From Fidelibacterota bacterium (GTDB lineage Bacteria > Pseudomonadota > Alphaproteobacteria > Rhodospirillales > Rhodospirillaceae), in the NCBI GenBank assembly GCA_947475365.1, contig CANJOI010000004.1:1-38558 (forward strand): DNA of 38,558 nt, given 5' to 3'. Positions 1 to 9,381 of the stretch are shown piece after piece. Each line of letters begins with the position of its first letter. Position 1 is the first letter of the stretch. The position numbers and the translations under genes are program-made. The notes beneath the pieces are model-generated. The model was not told the DNA's origin. It worked only from the letters and a program-made list of their open reading frames with translations, and searched no databases.

Positions 1-376
1 CGGTGAAAATGATCTGCAGATTGGGGCTGCAGGATTCGCTGTCGTTCACCGGTGCGCCGATGTCGCGGGCGATATCGCGGATGCGCTTGGTCACGAAATC
101 GGTGAAGGCCGGCCGCATGCCGGTGGTTTTAGGACAGATCGGAATCTTCCAGCGCGAGACCTGACCGATGGGCGATGGCATGGTCGCCATGTCGATGAAA
201 TCGCGCACGACCCGGGAGAAGCGTGATCCGGTAACGGTGATTTCCTCGATCACCGGGGGAATGACGACCTTGGGGAGGGGGGCGGAGCGTTGCGCCGCCG
301 GCGCGGGGTCAGCCGACCGCGCGGGGAAGGCCGCGAAAGCCGCGAGAAAGACGACCCCAACAACGAGCGATTTCAT
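1..376 (-). CDS. Hypothetical secreted protein, 3' part cut by window edge
   Basis: Reverse strand reads MKSLVVGVVFLAAFAAFPARSADPAPAAQRSAPLPKVVIPPVIEEITVTGSRF..., an open frame to position 1 with a clear signal peptide. Not in the ORF track because no stop lies in the window. Confidence 0.7.
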   Translation of the reverse strand, partial: MKSLVVGVVFLAAFAAFPARSADPAPAAQRSAPLPKVVIPPVIEEITVTGSRFSRVVRDFIDMATMPSPIGQVSRWKIPICPKTTGMRPAFTDFVTKRIRDIARDIGAPVNDSESCSPNLQIIFT

Positions 377-534
377 CGCCAGCCCCCAAATACGTGTTCG
401 TCGGCCCCGCTGACCGGGAAAAGTGTATCAGGCCGCCGGTCTATTGAAACGCGCGAGTTGTGTGCTTCCTGCTGTCGGTCCTATTCTCCGAACCGATGCG
501 CCCCTCCGCAGCAGGAGGGGACCCTTGTTTTCAG

Positions 535-1419
535 ATGATGAGAAAGCCGTTTCACGTGGTCTGCCGGACGTTGCACCTGGGCGCTGTCGCGCTGTTCTTC
601 TGCGCTGTGGCGCTGGCGACCGCCGCCTGCCAGGCGGCGGTTCCCTTCAAGGACTGCGCCGAGTGCCCGGAAATGGTCGAGATCCCGCCGGGAACCTTCC
701 TGATGGGATCGCCCACCACCGAAGGCCGGCTCTACGCCAACGAGAGCCCGCAGCGGCAGGTCACCATCAAGAAAGCATTCGCGGCGGCGATCTACGACGT
801 GACCTTCGATCAATGGGAGGCCTGCGTCGCCGCGGGGGGATGCAACTCCTACTGGCCCGCTGACCAGGGCTGGGACCGCGGCAAGCACCCCGTGATCAAT
901 GTCAGCTGGGATGACGCCCAAAGCTATATCCGCTGGCTGAACGGCAAGGTGCTGGGGGTGAAGCCCGATCTCGGCTCACTCGCCACGCCGCTGGCGGCTT
1001 CCGGGCCATACCGCCTTCTGACCGAAGCCGAATGGGAGTACGCGGCGCGCGCGGGCACCAAGACGGCGTATTACTGGGGCGAGACGCGCGGCGTTAACAA
1101 CGCCAACTGCGACGGCTGCGGCAGCCAGTGGGACAATAAATCAACCTCACCGGTTGGATCGTTTCCGCCCAATCCTTTCGGCCTCTACGACATGGCCGGC
1201 AATGTCCTGCAGTGGGTCGAGGACTGCTATCACGAGACCTATGCCAAATCGCCGGTGGACGGTTCGGCGTGGGTGGGCGGCGAGTGCCGCGCGCGCGTCA
1301 TGCGCGGCGGGTCCTGGTACAACAGCTCGTACTATCTGCGCGCGGCCAACCGCTACAGCAACGCGTCGTACTTCCGCGGCATGAACATCGGGTTCCGCGT
1401 CGCCAAGACGTTGGAGTAA
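535..1419 (+). CDS. Formylglycine-generating enzyme (SUMF1/FGE-sulfatase) family protein, exported
   Basis: Motifs VEIPPGTFLMGSP, PVINVSWDDAQSYIRWLN, YRLLTEAEWEYAARAGT, GLYDMAGNVLQWVEDCY, VMRGGSWYNS, GFRVAK. ATG at 535 gives a signal peptide; the track start at 460 is further upstream. Confidence 0.9.
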   Translation: MMRKPFHVVCRTLHLGAVALFFCAVALATAACQAAVPFKDCAECPEMVEIPPGTFLMGSPTTEGRLYANESPQRQVTIKKAFAAAIYDVTFDQWEACVAAGGCNSYWPADQGWDRGKHPVINVSWDDAQSYIRWLNGKVLGVKPDLGSLATPLAASGPYRLLTEAEWEYAARAGTKTAYYWGETRGVNNANCDGCGSQWDNKSTSPVGSFPPNPFGLYDMAGNVLQWVEDCYHETYAKSPVDGSAWVGGECRARVMRGGSWYNSSYYLRAANRYSNASYFRGMNIGFRVAKTLE

Positions 1420-1456
1420 AGCTTGCGGAATAAAGCTTGGGGAGTGAAGCCCGGGA

Positions 1457-2230
1457 CTAGAACCAGCGCGCGATCGCGTCGCCCAGTTCGGGCTGCGTGA
1501 CCGCGCTCATGTGATTGCCGGGCACTTCCCCATAGACCGCGCCGGGGATCGCCTCGGCCAGCGCGCGCGCCGAGCCGTTGTCGTTGTCCTGGGCGCCGGT
1601 CAGGACCATGACCGGAATATCGAAGGCGCTGAGCGCCGCGCGCGGCACGGCGGGGAAACAGTTCATCAGAAGCAGGAGCGCCTTGGGATCGCCGCCGGTG
1701 GTCTTCAGGAAGGCTTCGGCCATCCATTCGCTCGAGAATTTCTCGTGGGTTCCCGCCCCTTCGAGCACACGGCGGAAAAACGCCGCGCGGTTGGCAAGGT
1801 CGAGCAGGCCTTCAAGGCCCATGCCCGCGAGCATGGCTTTGCCCGGTTTCGCTCCCCGCGTCAGCATCCGCGTGGTCGTGCGGGCGCCGAGCGAATAGCC
1901 GCCGAGGTCATATGCGCCGGGCCCGAAACCGAGTTGTGCGACCAGGCCAAGGTTGTCATCGGCGAGGATATCGGTGGGGTAGTCGGCCGGGTCGTGGCTG
2001 CGCGCGCTTTCGCCATGGGCGCGCAGGTCCGGCATGATCACCCGCCGGCCTTGGGCGGCCAGCTTGGCGGCGTGGCCGTATTTGATCCAATTCACCTGGG
2101 CGTTGGAAAACAGCCCATGGATCAGGATGACGGGGCGTCCGTCCGCGGGCCCCATTTCGTGGAACGCCATGGGGTCGCCATGGGTGCCCATGAAAGTATG
2201 CGTCGTTGCGTCACGCGAAACGTGTGTCAA
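1457..2230 (-). CDS. Alpha/beta hydrolase fold protein
   Basis: PVILIHGLFSN oxyanion region, MPDLRAHGESA, nucleophile elbow GGYSLGA, C-terminal VPGNHMSAV. Confidence 0.88.
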   Translation of the reverse strand: MTHVSRDATTHTFMGTHGDPMAFHEMGPADGRPVILIHGLFSNAQVNWIKYGHAAKLAAQGRRVIMPDLRAHGESARSHDPADYPTDILADDNLGLVAQLGFGPGAYDLGGYSLGARTTTRMLTRGAKPGKAMLAGMGLEGLLDLANRAAFFRRVLEGAGTHEKFSSEWMAEAFLKTTGGDPKALLLLMNCFPAVPRAALSAFDIPVMVLTGAQDNDNGSARALAEAIPGAVYGEVPGNHMSAVTQPELGDAIARWF

Positions 2231-2312
2231 AGGTCGTCATCCAGCAGGTTTCAGGAGGTGCTACGGACCTCTCAATACCCGATGGAGACACCGCTTGTCG
2301 CGTCCGGCGCGG

Positions 2313-4424
2313 CTAGGTGCCCAGCTGTGTTCCCATGGCCGGATCGCTGACCGCGTGTTTGCCGGTTTCGATCCGCCCGGCCGCGCGGCGGGCGAAGCCG
2401 CTGCCGCTGACCGTGAAGTCGTACCAGTTGCCGCTGTCGGCCACCGGCCATTCGCGATGGACGCGTCCGCCCGCCGGGACCGCCAGGTCCTCGCCCGGCA
2501 GCCCGTAGGCATTGTGCTGGAGTTTGAGCGCCGCCGGCTGCTTGCCGGAATTCTGCGCCGTGAGTTGTACCTTCTGGGTCCGTGGCTGGTAGCGGACCTC
2601 GATCTCCGCCTGCGTGGTGGCGTCGCCGGTGAAATCGCGGCGGAAGCCGTTCGGCGCCAACACGAACAGGTCGTAGCGGCCGTTGTCCGCGCCGGTTTCC
2701 CAGACATCGCTGAGGGTTTTGCCGGCCTCGACCGTGTACCGCTTCGGGATGCGGTCGAGGTGCAGGCGGTCGTAGACGTGGAAGACCGCGCCTTGCTTGC
2801 CGGTATTGCGGAATTCGAGGGTAATACCCGTCGCATCGGCTTTGGACACCGCGTTCAGTTCATAGGGCAGGGCCCGCGACGGCCGGACGCCGGCTTCCTG
2901 GAACAGGTCCTGATGCTTCTCCGGCGGCAGGATGCGCGGCCGTTGGATATGCGCGAGCACGGTGGCCGATGACCCCGAGGCGTCGGGAAGCTTCGGGAAC
3001 GCGGGATCGTTGGGCGTGACAAAATCGAACGCCGAGGTGAGGTCGCCCGACACGGCGCGGTGCCAGGGGGTGATGCCCGGAATGACCACATCGAACCGCT
3101 TCTCAAGGAACCGGCCCACCGACGTATGGTCGAACACCTGCGAGTTGACCCAGCCGCCCTTGCTCCAGGGCGACACCACATACATCGGCACGCGCGGGCC
3201 CATGCCGAAGGGGCGCACCAGGCCGCTCCAGTCGTCGGTCTTGGCGATATGCTTGCGCTCGGGGTCCGAGAAATAGTGTCCAGCCAGGTCGAGGGTCGCC
3301 TTGCCCTGCAGGACGCCGTTGCGGTCGTAAGACGGCGGCGCCGACGGCGGCAGATGGTCGAACTGCCCGTCGTTCTCGTCGAAGGTCAGGAAAAACGCGG
3401 TGCGGGCCCAGACGTCCGGATTGGCGGTCAGCGCGTTGAGCACCTGCGCGGTGAACTCCGCGCCTTCGGCCGGGGTCGAGCGGCTGGGGTGCTCCGAGAA
3501 CGGCGGCGACGGCAACACCCAGGACACCTCGGGCAGCGTGCCGTCCATGACGTGCTGCTTCAACTGGTCCAAAGACCACGGGCTCATGCCCTTTTCATAA
3601 AGCGCATCGCCCGGCTTACAGGTGCGGAAACTCTCGAACGCCAGGCCGCCATGCATGGCGCCGGTCCAGTTGTTGTTCGGGTCCTGATGGATGCGCCAGC
3701 TCACGCCGGCCTTTTCCAGAACGTCCGGCAGCGTGGCCCATTTCAGGGAATTGCCGGCGTACTTGTAACCCGGCGTGGGCAGCGCGCCGGTGATCCAGCC
3801 GCGGAAGTTGTCCGGCTCGGAATGCTCGTCGGTGGCGTTGATGCCTTTGGCGCGTAAGGCGGGGTCGTTGCTGGCGCCGGACCAGAACACGATGCGGTTG
3901 GGGTCGGTGCCGGCGGTAACGGAGCAGTGGTAGTGGTCGCAGATGGTGAAGGATTCGGCGAGCGCGAACTGGAACGGAATATCGTCGCGCCGGAAATGGC
4001 CCATGGAGTAAGGCGTCTTGTAGCGCGGCCATTCGGTGATGCGGCCCTGTCCCCAGGCGCCCTGCGCGTCGGCGTAGGAGTGCGGCGTGCCGGGAACCTG
4101 AAGGGCATTGGTGGTCTTGGTGTTGAGATGGAATGGCATCATCTCTGACGTGCCGTCGGACTGGGTCCAGACATTGCGCCCGCCGGGCGACGGGATGGGA
4201 TGCCGGTCACCGAACCCGCGCACCCCGCGCATGGACCCGAAGTAGTGGTCGAACGAACGGTTCTCCTGCATCAGGATCACGACGTGTTTCACGTCCTTGA
4301 GGGTGCCGGTCAACTGGGCCGCCGGTATGGCCAGCGCCTCGCGGATGGCGAGCGGCAGCGCGGACAGCGCCGCGGCCCCGCCGGCTGCGGATTTGAGGAA
4401 TGAGCGTCGGTTCTGATCGGTCAT
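2313..4424 (-). CDS. Phosphocholine-specific phospholipase C family, Tat-exported
   Basis: Tat-like N-terminus MTDQNRRSFLKSAAGGAAALSALP; VKHVVILMQENRSFDHYFGSMRGVRGFGDR; TFDENDGQFDHLPPSAPP; C-terminal beta-rich repeats as in bacterial PLC. Confidence 0.93.
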   Translation of the reverse strand: MTDQNRRSFLKSAAGGAAALSALPLAIREALAIPAAQLTGTLKDVKHVVILMQENRSFDHYFGSMRGVRGFGDRHPIPSPGGRNVWTQSDGTSEMMPFHLNTKTTNALQVPGTPHSYADAQGAWGQGRITEWPRYKTPYSMGHFRRDDIPFQFALAESFTICDHYHCSVTAGTDPNRIVFWSGASNDPALRAKGINATDEHSEPDNFRGWITGALPTPGYKYAGNSLKWATLPDVLEKAGVSWRIHQDPNNNWTGAMHGGLAFESFRTCKPGDALYEKGMSPWSLDQLKQHVMDGTLPEVSWVLPSPPFSEHPSRSTPAEGAEFTAQVLNALTANPDVWARTAFFLTFDENDGQFDHLPPSAPPSYDRNGVLQGKATLDLAGHYFSDPERKHIAKTDDWSGLVRPFGMGPRVPMYVVSPWSKGGWVNSQVFDHTSVGRFLEKRFDVVIPGITPWHRAVSGDLTSAFDFVTPNDPAFPKLPDASGSSATVLAHIQRPRILPPEKHQDLFQEAGVRPSRALPYELNAVSKADATGITLEFRNTGKQGAVFHVYDRLHLDRIPKRYTVEAGKTLSDVWETGADNGRYDLFVLAPNGFRRDFTGDATTQAEIEVRYQPRTQKVQLTAQNSGKQPAALKLQHNAYGLPGEDLAVPAGGRVHREWPVADSGNWYDFTVSGSGFARRAAGRIETGKHAVSDPAMGTQLGT

Positions 4425-4707
4425 GCCGCAGGGTCCTCTCCGGTCGTTGAAGCCCTGATTGTCGGAGAGAAAGGCCGCGCCAGCCCATGAAGAGAGTATG
4501 AATATTTCTCATTTATTGGTCTTGTGAATTTGAACACTGGGAGGCCACAGTCACGGCTAAGGCCTTGTCAGCGCATGACGATGCCGGCTGTGTGGTTTTC
4601 GTGACGCGCGTGAGGACATAAAACCGTCACTTTATGCACCCGCGCACTCCGCTTACTCAGGAGCGGTCACCGGAACTCCGGCCCCGATTTTTGCGCCGAA
4701 TTGTTGC

Positions 4708-5637
4708 ATGGACCAGATTGTGGGACCTCTCGCGCGCGTGATCCTCCTGTTGCCATTCTTCATGGCTCCCGCGCACGCGAGTGAATCCGCTCCCTCGCAG
4801 AAGCCCCTTGAGGTTGTGCTGATTCCCGCCGACGGCGGAACCGAAGAGGGCACCAAAGCCGACTTCGCGCCCGTCTTCAATGCGGTGTCGCGCATCAGCG
4901 GTCTGTCGTTCACGCTGCGGGTCGGGCAATCCTATAACGCGGTGGTGGAAGCGATGTGCAATCGCTCCGCCGACATCGCCTTTTTCGGACCTGTTGCCTA
5001 TGTCCAGGCGCACAAGCGCGGGTGCGCGCAATTGCTGGCGGTCGCCGTCGAGAACGGGAAGTCGACCTATTACGCCGGGATCTTCGCGCGTGCCGGCGGA
5101 CCGGTGTCGGCGATCGGCGACCTCAAGGGCAAACGGGTCGCCTTCGGCGACATCAATTCCGCGTCGTCCTTTGTCTTTCCCATGGCCATGATCCGTGATG
5201 CGAAATTGGATCCGGTGCGTGACCTGGCGTCGATCCGCCTCGCCGGCAGCCACGCCAACAGTCTCGCCGCGCTGGTTCAAGGCCAGGTGGACGCCGCCAG
5301 CCTGTCTTTCGAGTCCTACGAGAAGGCCCTGAACCAGGGGGCGGTGAAATCCGGCGATGTGAAGGTTATCGCACGCAGCGTCCCAATCCCAAATCCGCCG
5401 CTGGGGATGGGCACGCACCTGCCCCCCGCCCTGAAGCAGAAGCTCAAGGATACCTTCGCAGCGCTGGCCACGTCCCCCGGCGTGTCGCCGGACATGATCC
5501 GCGGTTACGGCGGGCACAAAGTCGAAGGGTACGACGTCACCTTTGCCGAATCCCAATTCGATGTCCCCGCGGCGATGATGCAAAGCATCAGCGACGATCT
5601 GAAGGGTGAGATTCTCAAAAAGGCGGCGCACCCGTGA
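4708..5637 (+). CDS. phnD: Phosphate/phosphite/phosphonate-type ABC transporter substrate-binding protein (PhnD family)
   Basis: Signal peptide, then periplasmic binding protein with CNRSADIAFFGPVAYVQAHKRGCAQLLAV, GDLKGKRVAFGDINSASSFVFPMAM; first gene of an overlapping phnD-phnC-phnE array. Ligand not determined. Confidence 0.9.
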   Translation: MDQIVGPLARVILLLPFFMAPAHASESAPSQKPLEVVLIPADGGTEEGTKADFAPVFNAVSRISGLSFTLRVGQSYNAVVEAMCNRSADIAFFGPVAYVQAHKRGCAQLLAVAVENGKSTYYAGIFARAGGPVSAIGDLKGKRVAFGDINSASSFVFPMAMIRDAKLDPVRDLASIRLAGSHANSLAALVQGQVDAASLSFESYEKALNQGAVKSGDVKVIARSVPIPNPPLGMGTHLPPALKQKLKDTFAALATSPGVSPDMIRGYGGHKVEGYDVTFAESQFDVPAAMMQSISDDLKGEILKKAAHP

Positions 5638-6413
5638 CCGGGGCTCCGATCGTCGCCTTCGACGGTGTGACAAAGACCTTTCCCGACGGCACGCGTGCGC
5701 TGACGGGGGTCTCGTTCGGTGTCGGCGCCGGCGAATTCTGCGTCGTGCTGGGCCCCTCCGGCAGCGGAAAATCCACATTGTTGCGGACCGTCAATGGTCT
5801 GACCGCGCCGGATGCCGGCGCGGTCGAGATCTGCGGTGTCGCGGTGTCGCCACGCACGCTGAATGACCTGCGCCGGCGGGTGGCGATGATTTACCAGCAA
5901 TACGCCCTGGTCGAGCGCGCGACCGTGGCGCAGAACATCATCGCGGGCGCCGTGGCGGGGATGCCTGCCTGGCGCGCGCTTATCGGATTGTTTCCCGCGC
6001 GCGACCGGCGCAAGGCCTGTGAACTGCTGGCGGCGGTCGGCCTGGAGCCCGCGCATCTCTCGCGCCGCGTCGGGGAACTCTCGGGCGGCCAGCAGCAGCG
6101 GGTGGGTATCGCGCGGGCGTTCATGAGCGACCCGCAGGTGATCCTTGCCGACGAGCCCGTGGCCAGCCTCGACCCCCAGACCAGCCGCGACATCATGGGC
6201 CTTCTGCGCCGCCAGGCGCGCGAACGGGGCGTCACGGTGCTGTGCAGCCTGCACCAGATGGACCTCGCCGCTGAATTCGCCGACCGGATCGTCGCGCTCC
6301 TGCAGGGCGAGGTTGTGTTCGACGGAGCACCCGCCGCGCTGACGGCGGCCGCAAAGACTCTCATCTACACGGCCCACGGCGCCCGGCCCGCGGAAACGGC
6401 GCTGGCGTCATGA
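5634..6413 (+). CDS. phnC: ABC transporter ATP-binding protein (PhnC family)
   Basis: Walker A GPSGSGKSTLL, signature LSGGQQQRVGIARA, Walker B VILADEPVASLD; 4-nt overlap with the upstream gene. Confidence 0.93.
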   Translation: MTGAPIVAFDGVTKTFPDGTRALTGVSFGVGAGEFCVVLGPSGSGKSTLLRTVNGLTAPDAGAVEICGVAVSPRTLNDLRRRVAMIYQQYALVERATVAQNIIAGAVAGMPAWRALIGLFPARDRRKACELLAAVGLEPAHLSRRVGELSGGQQQRVGIARAFMSDPQVILADEPVASLDPQTSRDIMGLLRRQARERGVTVLCSLHQMDLAAEFADRIVALLQGEVVFDGAPAALTAAAKTLIYTAHGARPAETALAS

Positions 6414-7429
6414 CGGCGCTCCAACCGCCGGACCGGCGCCAGGTTGTGGCCTGGGCGTTTCCCGCCTGGCTGGAAACGCGCACCCTTCTCCTGATCCTGG
6501 TGGCGCTGGGCGTTTTGGTTCAGACCGGCCGCAACCTCGAGATTGACCGGCTGCTCCGGCTGACCGGGGAAGCCGTGCTTGCCGCCGCCGGCGCCCCGGT
6601 GGACTCACAGGTCGCGCGGGGGGCGGGCAAGATCGCAGGGTCGCTCTTCCCCCTTCAAATCGAAGAGCGTATTGCCACAAATCGCATCGAGGGCTTCGAC
6701 CCCGGCCACCTGCCGCTGTTTTCGCATCTGGAAACCGTGGAGACGCAGGAACAGCGTCTGAATCCTGAAACATTGGCGACGGAAACCCGCACCGGAACCA
6801 CGCAGGTTTTGGTGCGGCCATTCGGCTACCTGGCGCATGTTGCGGCGAAACTCGTCGAAACGCTCGAAATCGCGCTTTGGGGTACGGTGCTGGCTGTGCT
6901 GATGAGCGCGCCGCTGGCGTTTTTCTCCGCCGCCACCCTGACGCCCGGGCGCGGCGTGTACCTTCTGGCGCGTGGCCTTGTCAGCCTGTTGCGCGCCGTG
7001 CCTGAGCTGGTGAGCGCCCTGTTCATGGTGATGGCCTATGGCTTCGGGCCGGCGGCCGGGATCATCGCATTGGCGCTGCACGGGGCGGGCTTCCTCGGGA
7101 AATTCTACGCCGAGGACATCGAGAGCGCCGACGTAAAGCCGCAAGAGGCCCTGCGCGCCCTCGGCGCAAGCCGCCTGAAAGTCTTGCGCTTCGCGATCCT
7201 GCCTAATGTGCTTCCGCAGTATATCGCCTATACCCTCTATATCCTGGACCGCAACGTCAGGACCGCGACCGTGATCGGCATTGTCGGCGCCGGCGGGATC
7301 GGCCAGGAACTGAAGGGCCGGTTCGATATGTTCAACTATCAGCATGTCGGCACCATCCTGGTGGCGATGTTCGCCCTGGTGTTCGTGATCGACCAGCTTG
7401 CGGCGCGGCTGCGGCAACGCTACTTGTAG
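6410..7429 (+). CDS. phnE: ABC transporter permease (PhnE family)
   Basis: BPD-type permease with ALRALGASRLKVLRFAILPNVLPQYIAYTLYILDRNVRTATVIGIVGAGGIGQEL; ATGA overlap with phnC-like gene. Confidence 0.92.
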   Translation: MTALQPPDRRQVVAWAFPAWLETRTLLLILVALGVLVQTGRNLEIDRLLRLTGEAVLAAAGAPVDSQVARGAGKIAGSLFPLQIEERIATNRIEGFDPGHLPLFSHLETVETQEQRLNPETLATETRTGTTQVLVRPFGYLAHVAAKLVETLEIALWGTVLAVLMSAPLAFFSAATLTPGRGVYLLARGLVSLLRAVPELVSALFMVMAYGFGPAAGIIALALHGAGFLGKFYAEDIESADVKPQEALRALGASRLKVLRFAILPNVLPQYIAYTLYILDRNVRTATVIGIVGAGGIGQELKGRFDMFNYQHVGTILVAMFALVFVIDQLAARLRQRYL

Positions 7430-7458
7430 CCTGACCGGGGCAGTCAGGAGATTGAGCC

Positions 7459-8364
7459 ATGGCGCGAAAGACGAAAGCCCGCGTGCAGAAACCGCGCTCA
7501 CGCTCCGCCGAGCAGGCGCCGCTCGAAAACGTCATCCCGCGCATTCGCAGCCAGTACAAGTCGCTCGGACGCAGCGCCCGCGCCATCGCGGATTTCGTCC
7601 TCAATAAGCCCGACGCCGTCGTCCACATGTCGGTGACCGAACTGGCCGAAGCCGCCGAGGCCAGCCAGGGCAGCGTCATCAATTTCTGCCGCCACCTCGG
7701 CATGTCGGGGTTTCAGCAGTTGAAGCTGAGCCTCGCCCAGGAAGTCGTTAAACCGGTTCAGTACATTCACGAGGACCTGCAGCGCGGCGACGGCCCGGCC
7801 GCGGTCTGCCGCAAGATGTTTCATTCCGGCATTCAGGCGCTGCGCGACACCCTCTCCGTGCTCGATCCGGACGCGGTCGCCAAGGCGGTGGATATCCTGA
7901 GGGCGGCGCAGCGCATCGAGATTTACGGCATCGGCTCCTCCGCGCCGATCGCCGAGGACACCCACTACCGCATGCTGCGCATTGGCCTCGACGCAAAAGC
8001 CGTCACCGACAGCCATATCCAGGCCATCAGCGCGTCGCGTACCGGCCCCAAGGTGGCGGTGGTGACCGTGTCGCATTCCGGCGCCACCCACGAAACCGTA
8101 TCGTCCACCCAGATCGCCAAGGCGGCCGGCGCGAAAACCATTGTCATCACCAACTTCGCGCGCGCGCCGATCCACGCCCACGCGGATGTCACGCTGTTCA
8201 CAATGGCGCGCGAGACCAAGTTCCGCACCGAGGCCATGACCAGCCGCATCGCGCAGCTGTGCGTGATCGATACCCTGATCGCGGCGCTCGCGCTGGCCGA
8301 TTACGACCGGGCCACCGAAACCCTGCGCCGCACTTTCGAGGTGCTGTCTATCAAGCGCTTCTAG
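7459..8364 (+). CDS. MurR/RpiR family transcriptional regulator (HTH + SIS domain)
   Basis: HTH region VTELAEAAEASQGSVINFCRHLGMSGFQQLKLSLAQ; SIS region IEIYGIGSSAPIAEDTHYRMLRIGLDA. Confidence 0.93.
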   Translation: MARKTKARVQKPRSRSAEQAPLENVIPRIRSQYKSLGRSARAIADFVLNKPDAVVHMSVTELAEAAEASQGSVINFCRHLGMSGFQQLKLSLAQEVVKPVQYIHEDLQRGDGPAAVCRKMFHSGIQALRDTLSVLDPDAVAKAVDILRAAQRIEIYGIGSSAPIAEDTHYRMLRIGLDAKAVTDSHIQAISASRTGPKVAVVTVSHSGATHETVSSTQIAKAAGAKTIVITNFARAPIHAHADVTLFTMARETKFRTEAMTSRIAQLCVIDTLIAALALADYDRATETLRRTFEVLSIKRF

Positions 8365-9185
8365 AACGCCACCCGGCGGGCCGCGCGCGGCCGCGCGAAT
8401 CGCATCGCGGGGGCATGTTCGCCCAGCAGCTCTGAAAACGTGAGCCGGGAGCCGGGGGCCATCAGCAAGGACGGCATGCCCAGCCTATGCGCGCCCTTGA
8501 TGTCGGTGTCGGGGTTGTCGCCGATCATCAGCGCCGACTCCGGCGTGACTTTGAGCGCGGCGCAGGCGCGCTCGAACAGGAAGCTGGAGGGCTTGCCGAT
8601 GATCTGGACATTCTCCGGCTGAAGATCGATGCAAGATGTGATCGCCGCTAGGAGAGCGCCGGTTTCCGGAACCAGGGCTCCCCCCTGACCGGGATGGGTG
8701 GTATCGGGGTTCGCGACGATCAGGCGCGCGCCCCGCGCCAGCGAATGTACCGCGCGTTCAAGCTTCGAGTAGGTGAACTTCGTGTCGCGCAAGAGGACGA
8801 CGGCGTCAGCGTCGCCTCGCACGAGTTGCAGACCCGCGGCGCGCCCGAGCGCCTTCATACGCCCGTTCGCCAGAACCAGGGAGCGTACGCCAGGAATGCC
8901 AGCCGCGTAGGTCAAGGCCTCCATGCCGGCGAGGAAGATGCGGGCGCTGGGGAAGTCAACGCCGGCGTCGGCGAGCAGCCCTGAAATATCTTCAGGGGTC
9001 TGGGTCGAGTTGTTGGAAACGATCGCAAGCCGCGGGCGATGCTTTGCGATGAACGTCACCGCCTGCTCATGCGGGCGATTTCCCGTCGCGGCGCATCCAT
9101 CCCAATCGAGCAGCAATCCGCGCGCCTTATCGATTGATTTACGCGCGGCTTCAGCGCCGGCGGGATCGTCAGCAGGGGCGTGCAT
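8361..9185 (-). CDS. HAD-superfamily class IIA phosphatase (NagD/PNPase-like)
   Basis: LLLDWDGCAATG (DxDG), VSNNSTQTPEDISGLLADAGV, IGKPSSFLFERACAAL, MIGDNPDTDIKGAHRLGM. Confidence 0.9.
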   Translation of the reverse strand: MHAPADDPAGAEAARKSIDKARGLLLDWDGCAATGNRPHEQAVTFIAKHRPRLAIVSNNSTQTPEDISGLLADAGVDFPSARIFLAGMEALTYAAGIPGVRSLVLANGRMKALGRAAGLQLVRGDADAVVLLRDTKFTYSKLERAVHSLARGARLIVANPDTTHPGQGGALVPETGALLAAITSCIDLQPENVQIIGKPSSFLFERACAALKVTPESALMIGDNPDTDIKGAHRLGMPSLLMAPGSRLTFSELLGEHAPAMRFARPRAARRVAF

Positions 9186-9249
9186 GGTTCCGGAGTTCCA
9201 CTGTTCAGCATCGCGACATGAACATAAGTCAGTAATGAATTATACGAAA

Positions 9250-9269
9250 ATGAATATCGTTCATATTCA
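9250..9269. promoter_or_regulatory. Candidate operator: nested inverted repeats ATGAA-N5-TTCAT and TGAATAT-N5-ATATTCA
   Basis: Sequence ATGAATATCGTTCATATTCA read directly in the divergent HAD/TonB-receptor intergenic region; AT-rich against a GC-rich background. Confidence 0.45.
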
Positions 9270-9381
9270 AATCATCTCTTTTTCACGCGGGCGTCACATC
9301 CGGCGGGTATAGCCAAAGTCCTAATGGAGCGACTGAGGGAGCGGGTCGTCCATTCATCACGGACGGCAAAGGAGAGTTCTT

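Noticed and set aside
4545-4650. Possible Pho box upstream of the phnD-like gene (several GTCAC/TGTCA-like words)
   Set aside because: No two properly spaced CTGTCAT-like half sites; match too weak to report as a feature.
4657-5778. 373-aa minus-strand ORF over the phnD-like gene
   Set aside because: Antisense to a signal-peptide-bearing binding protein; Arg/Gly-rich with no domain.
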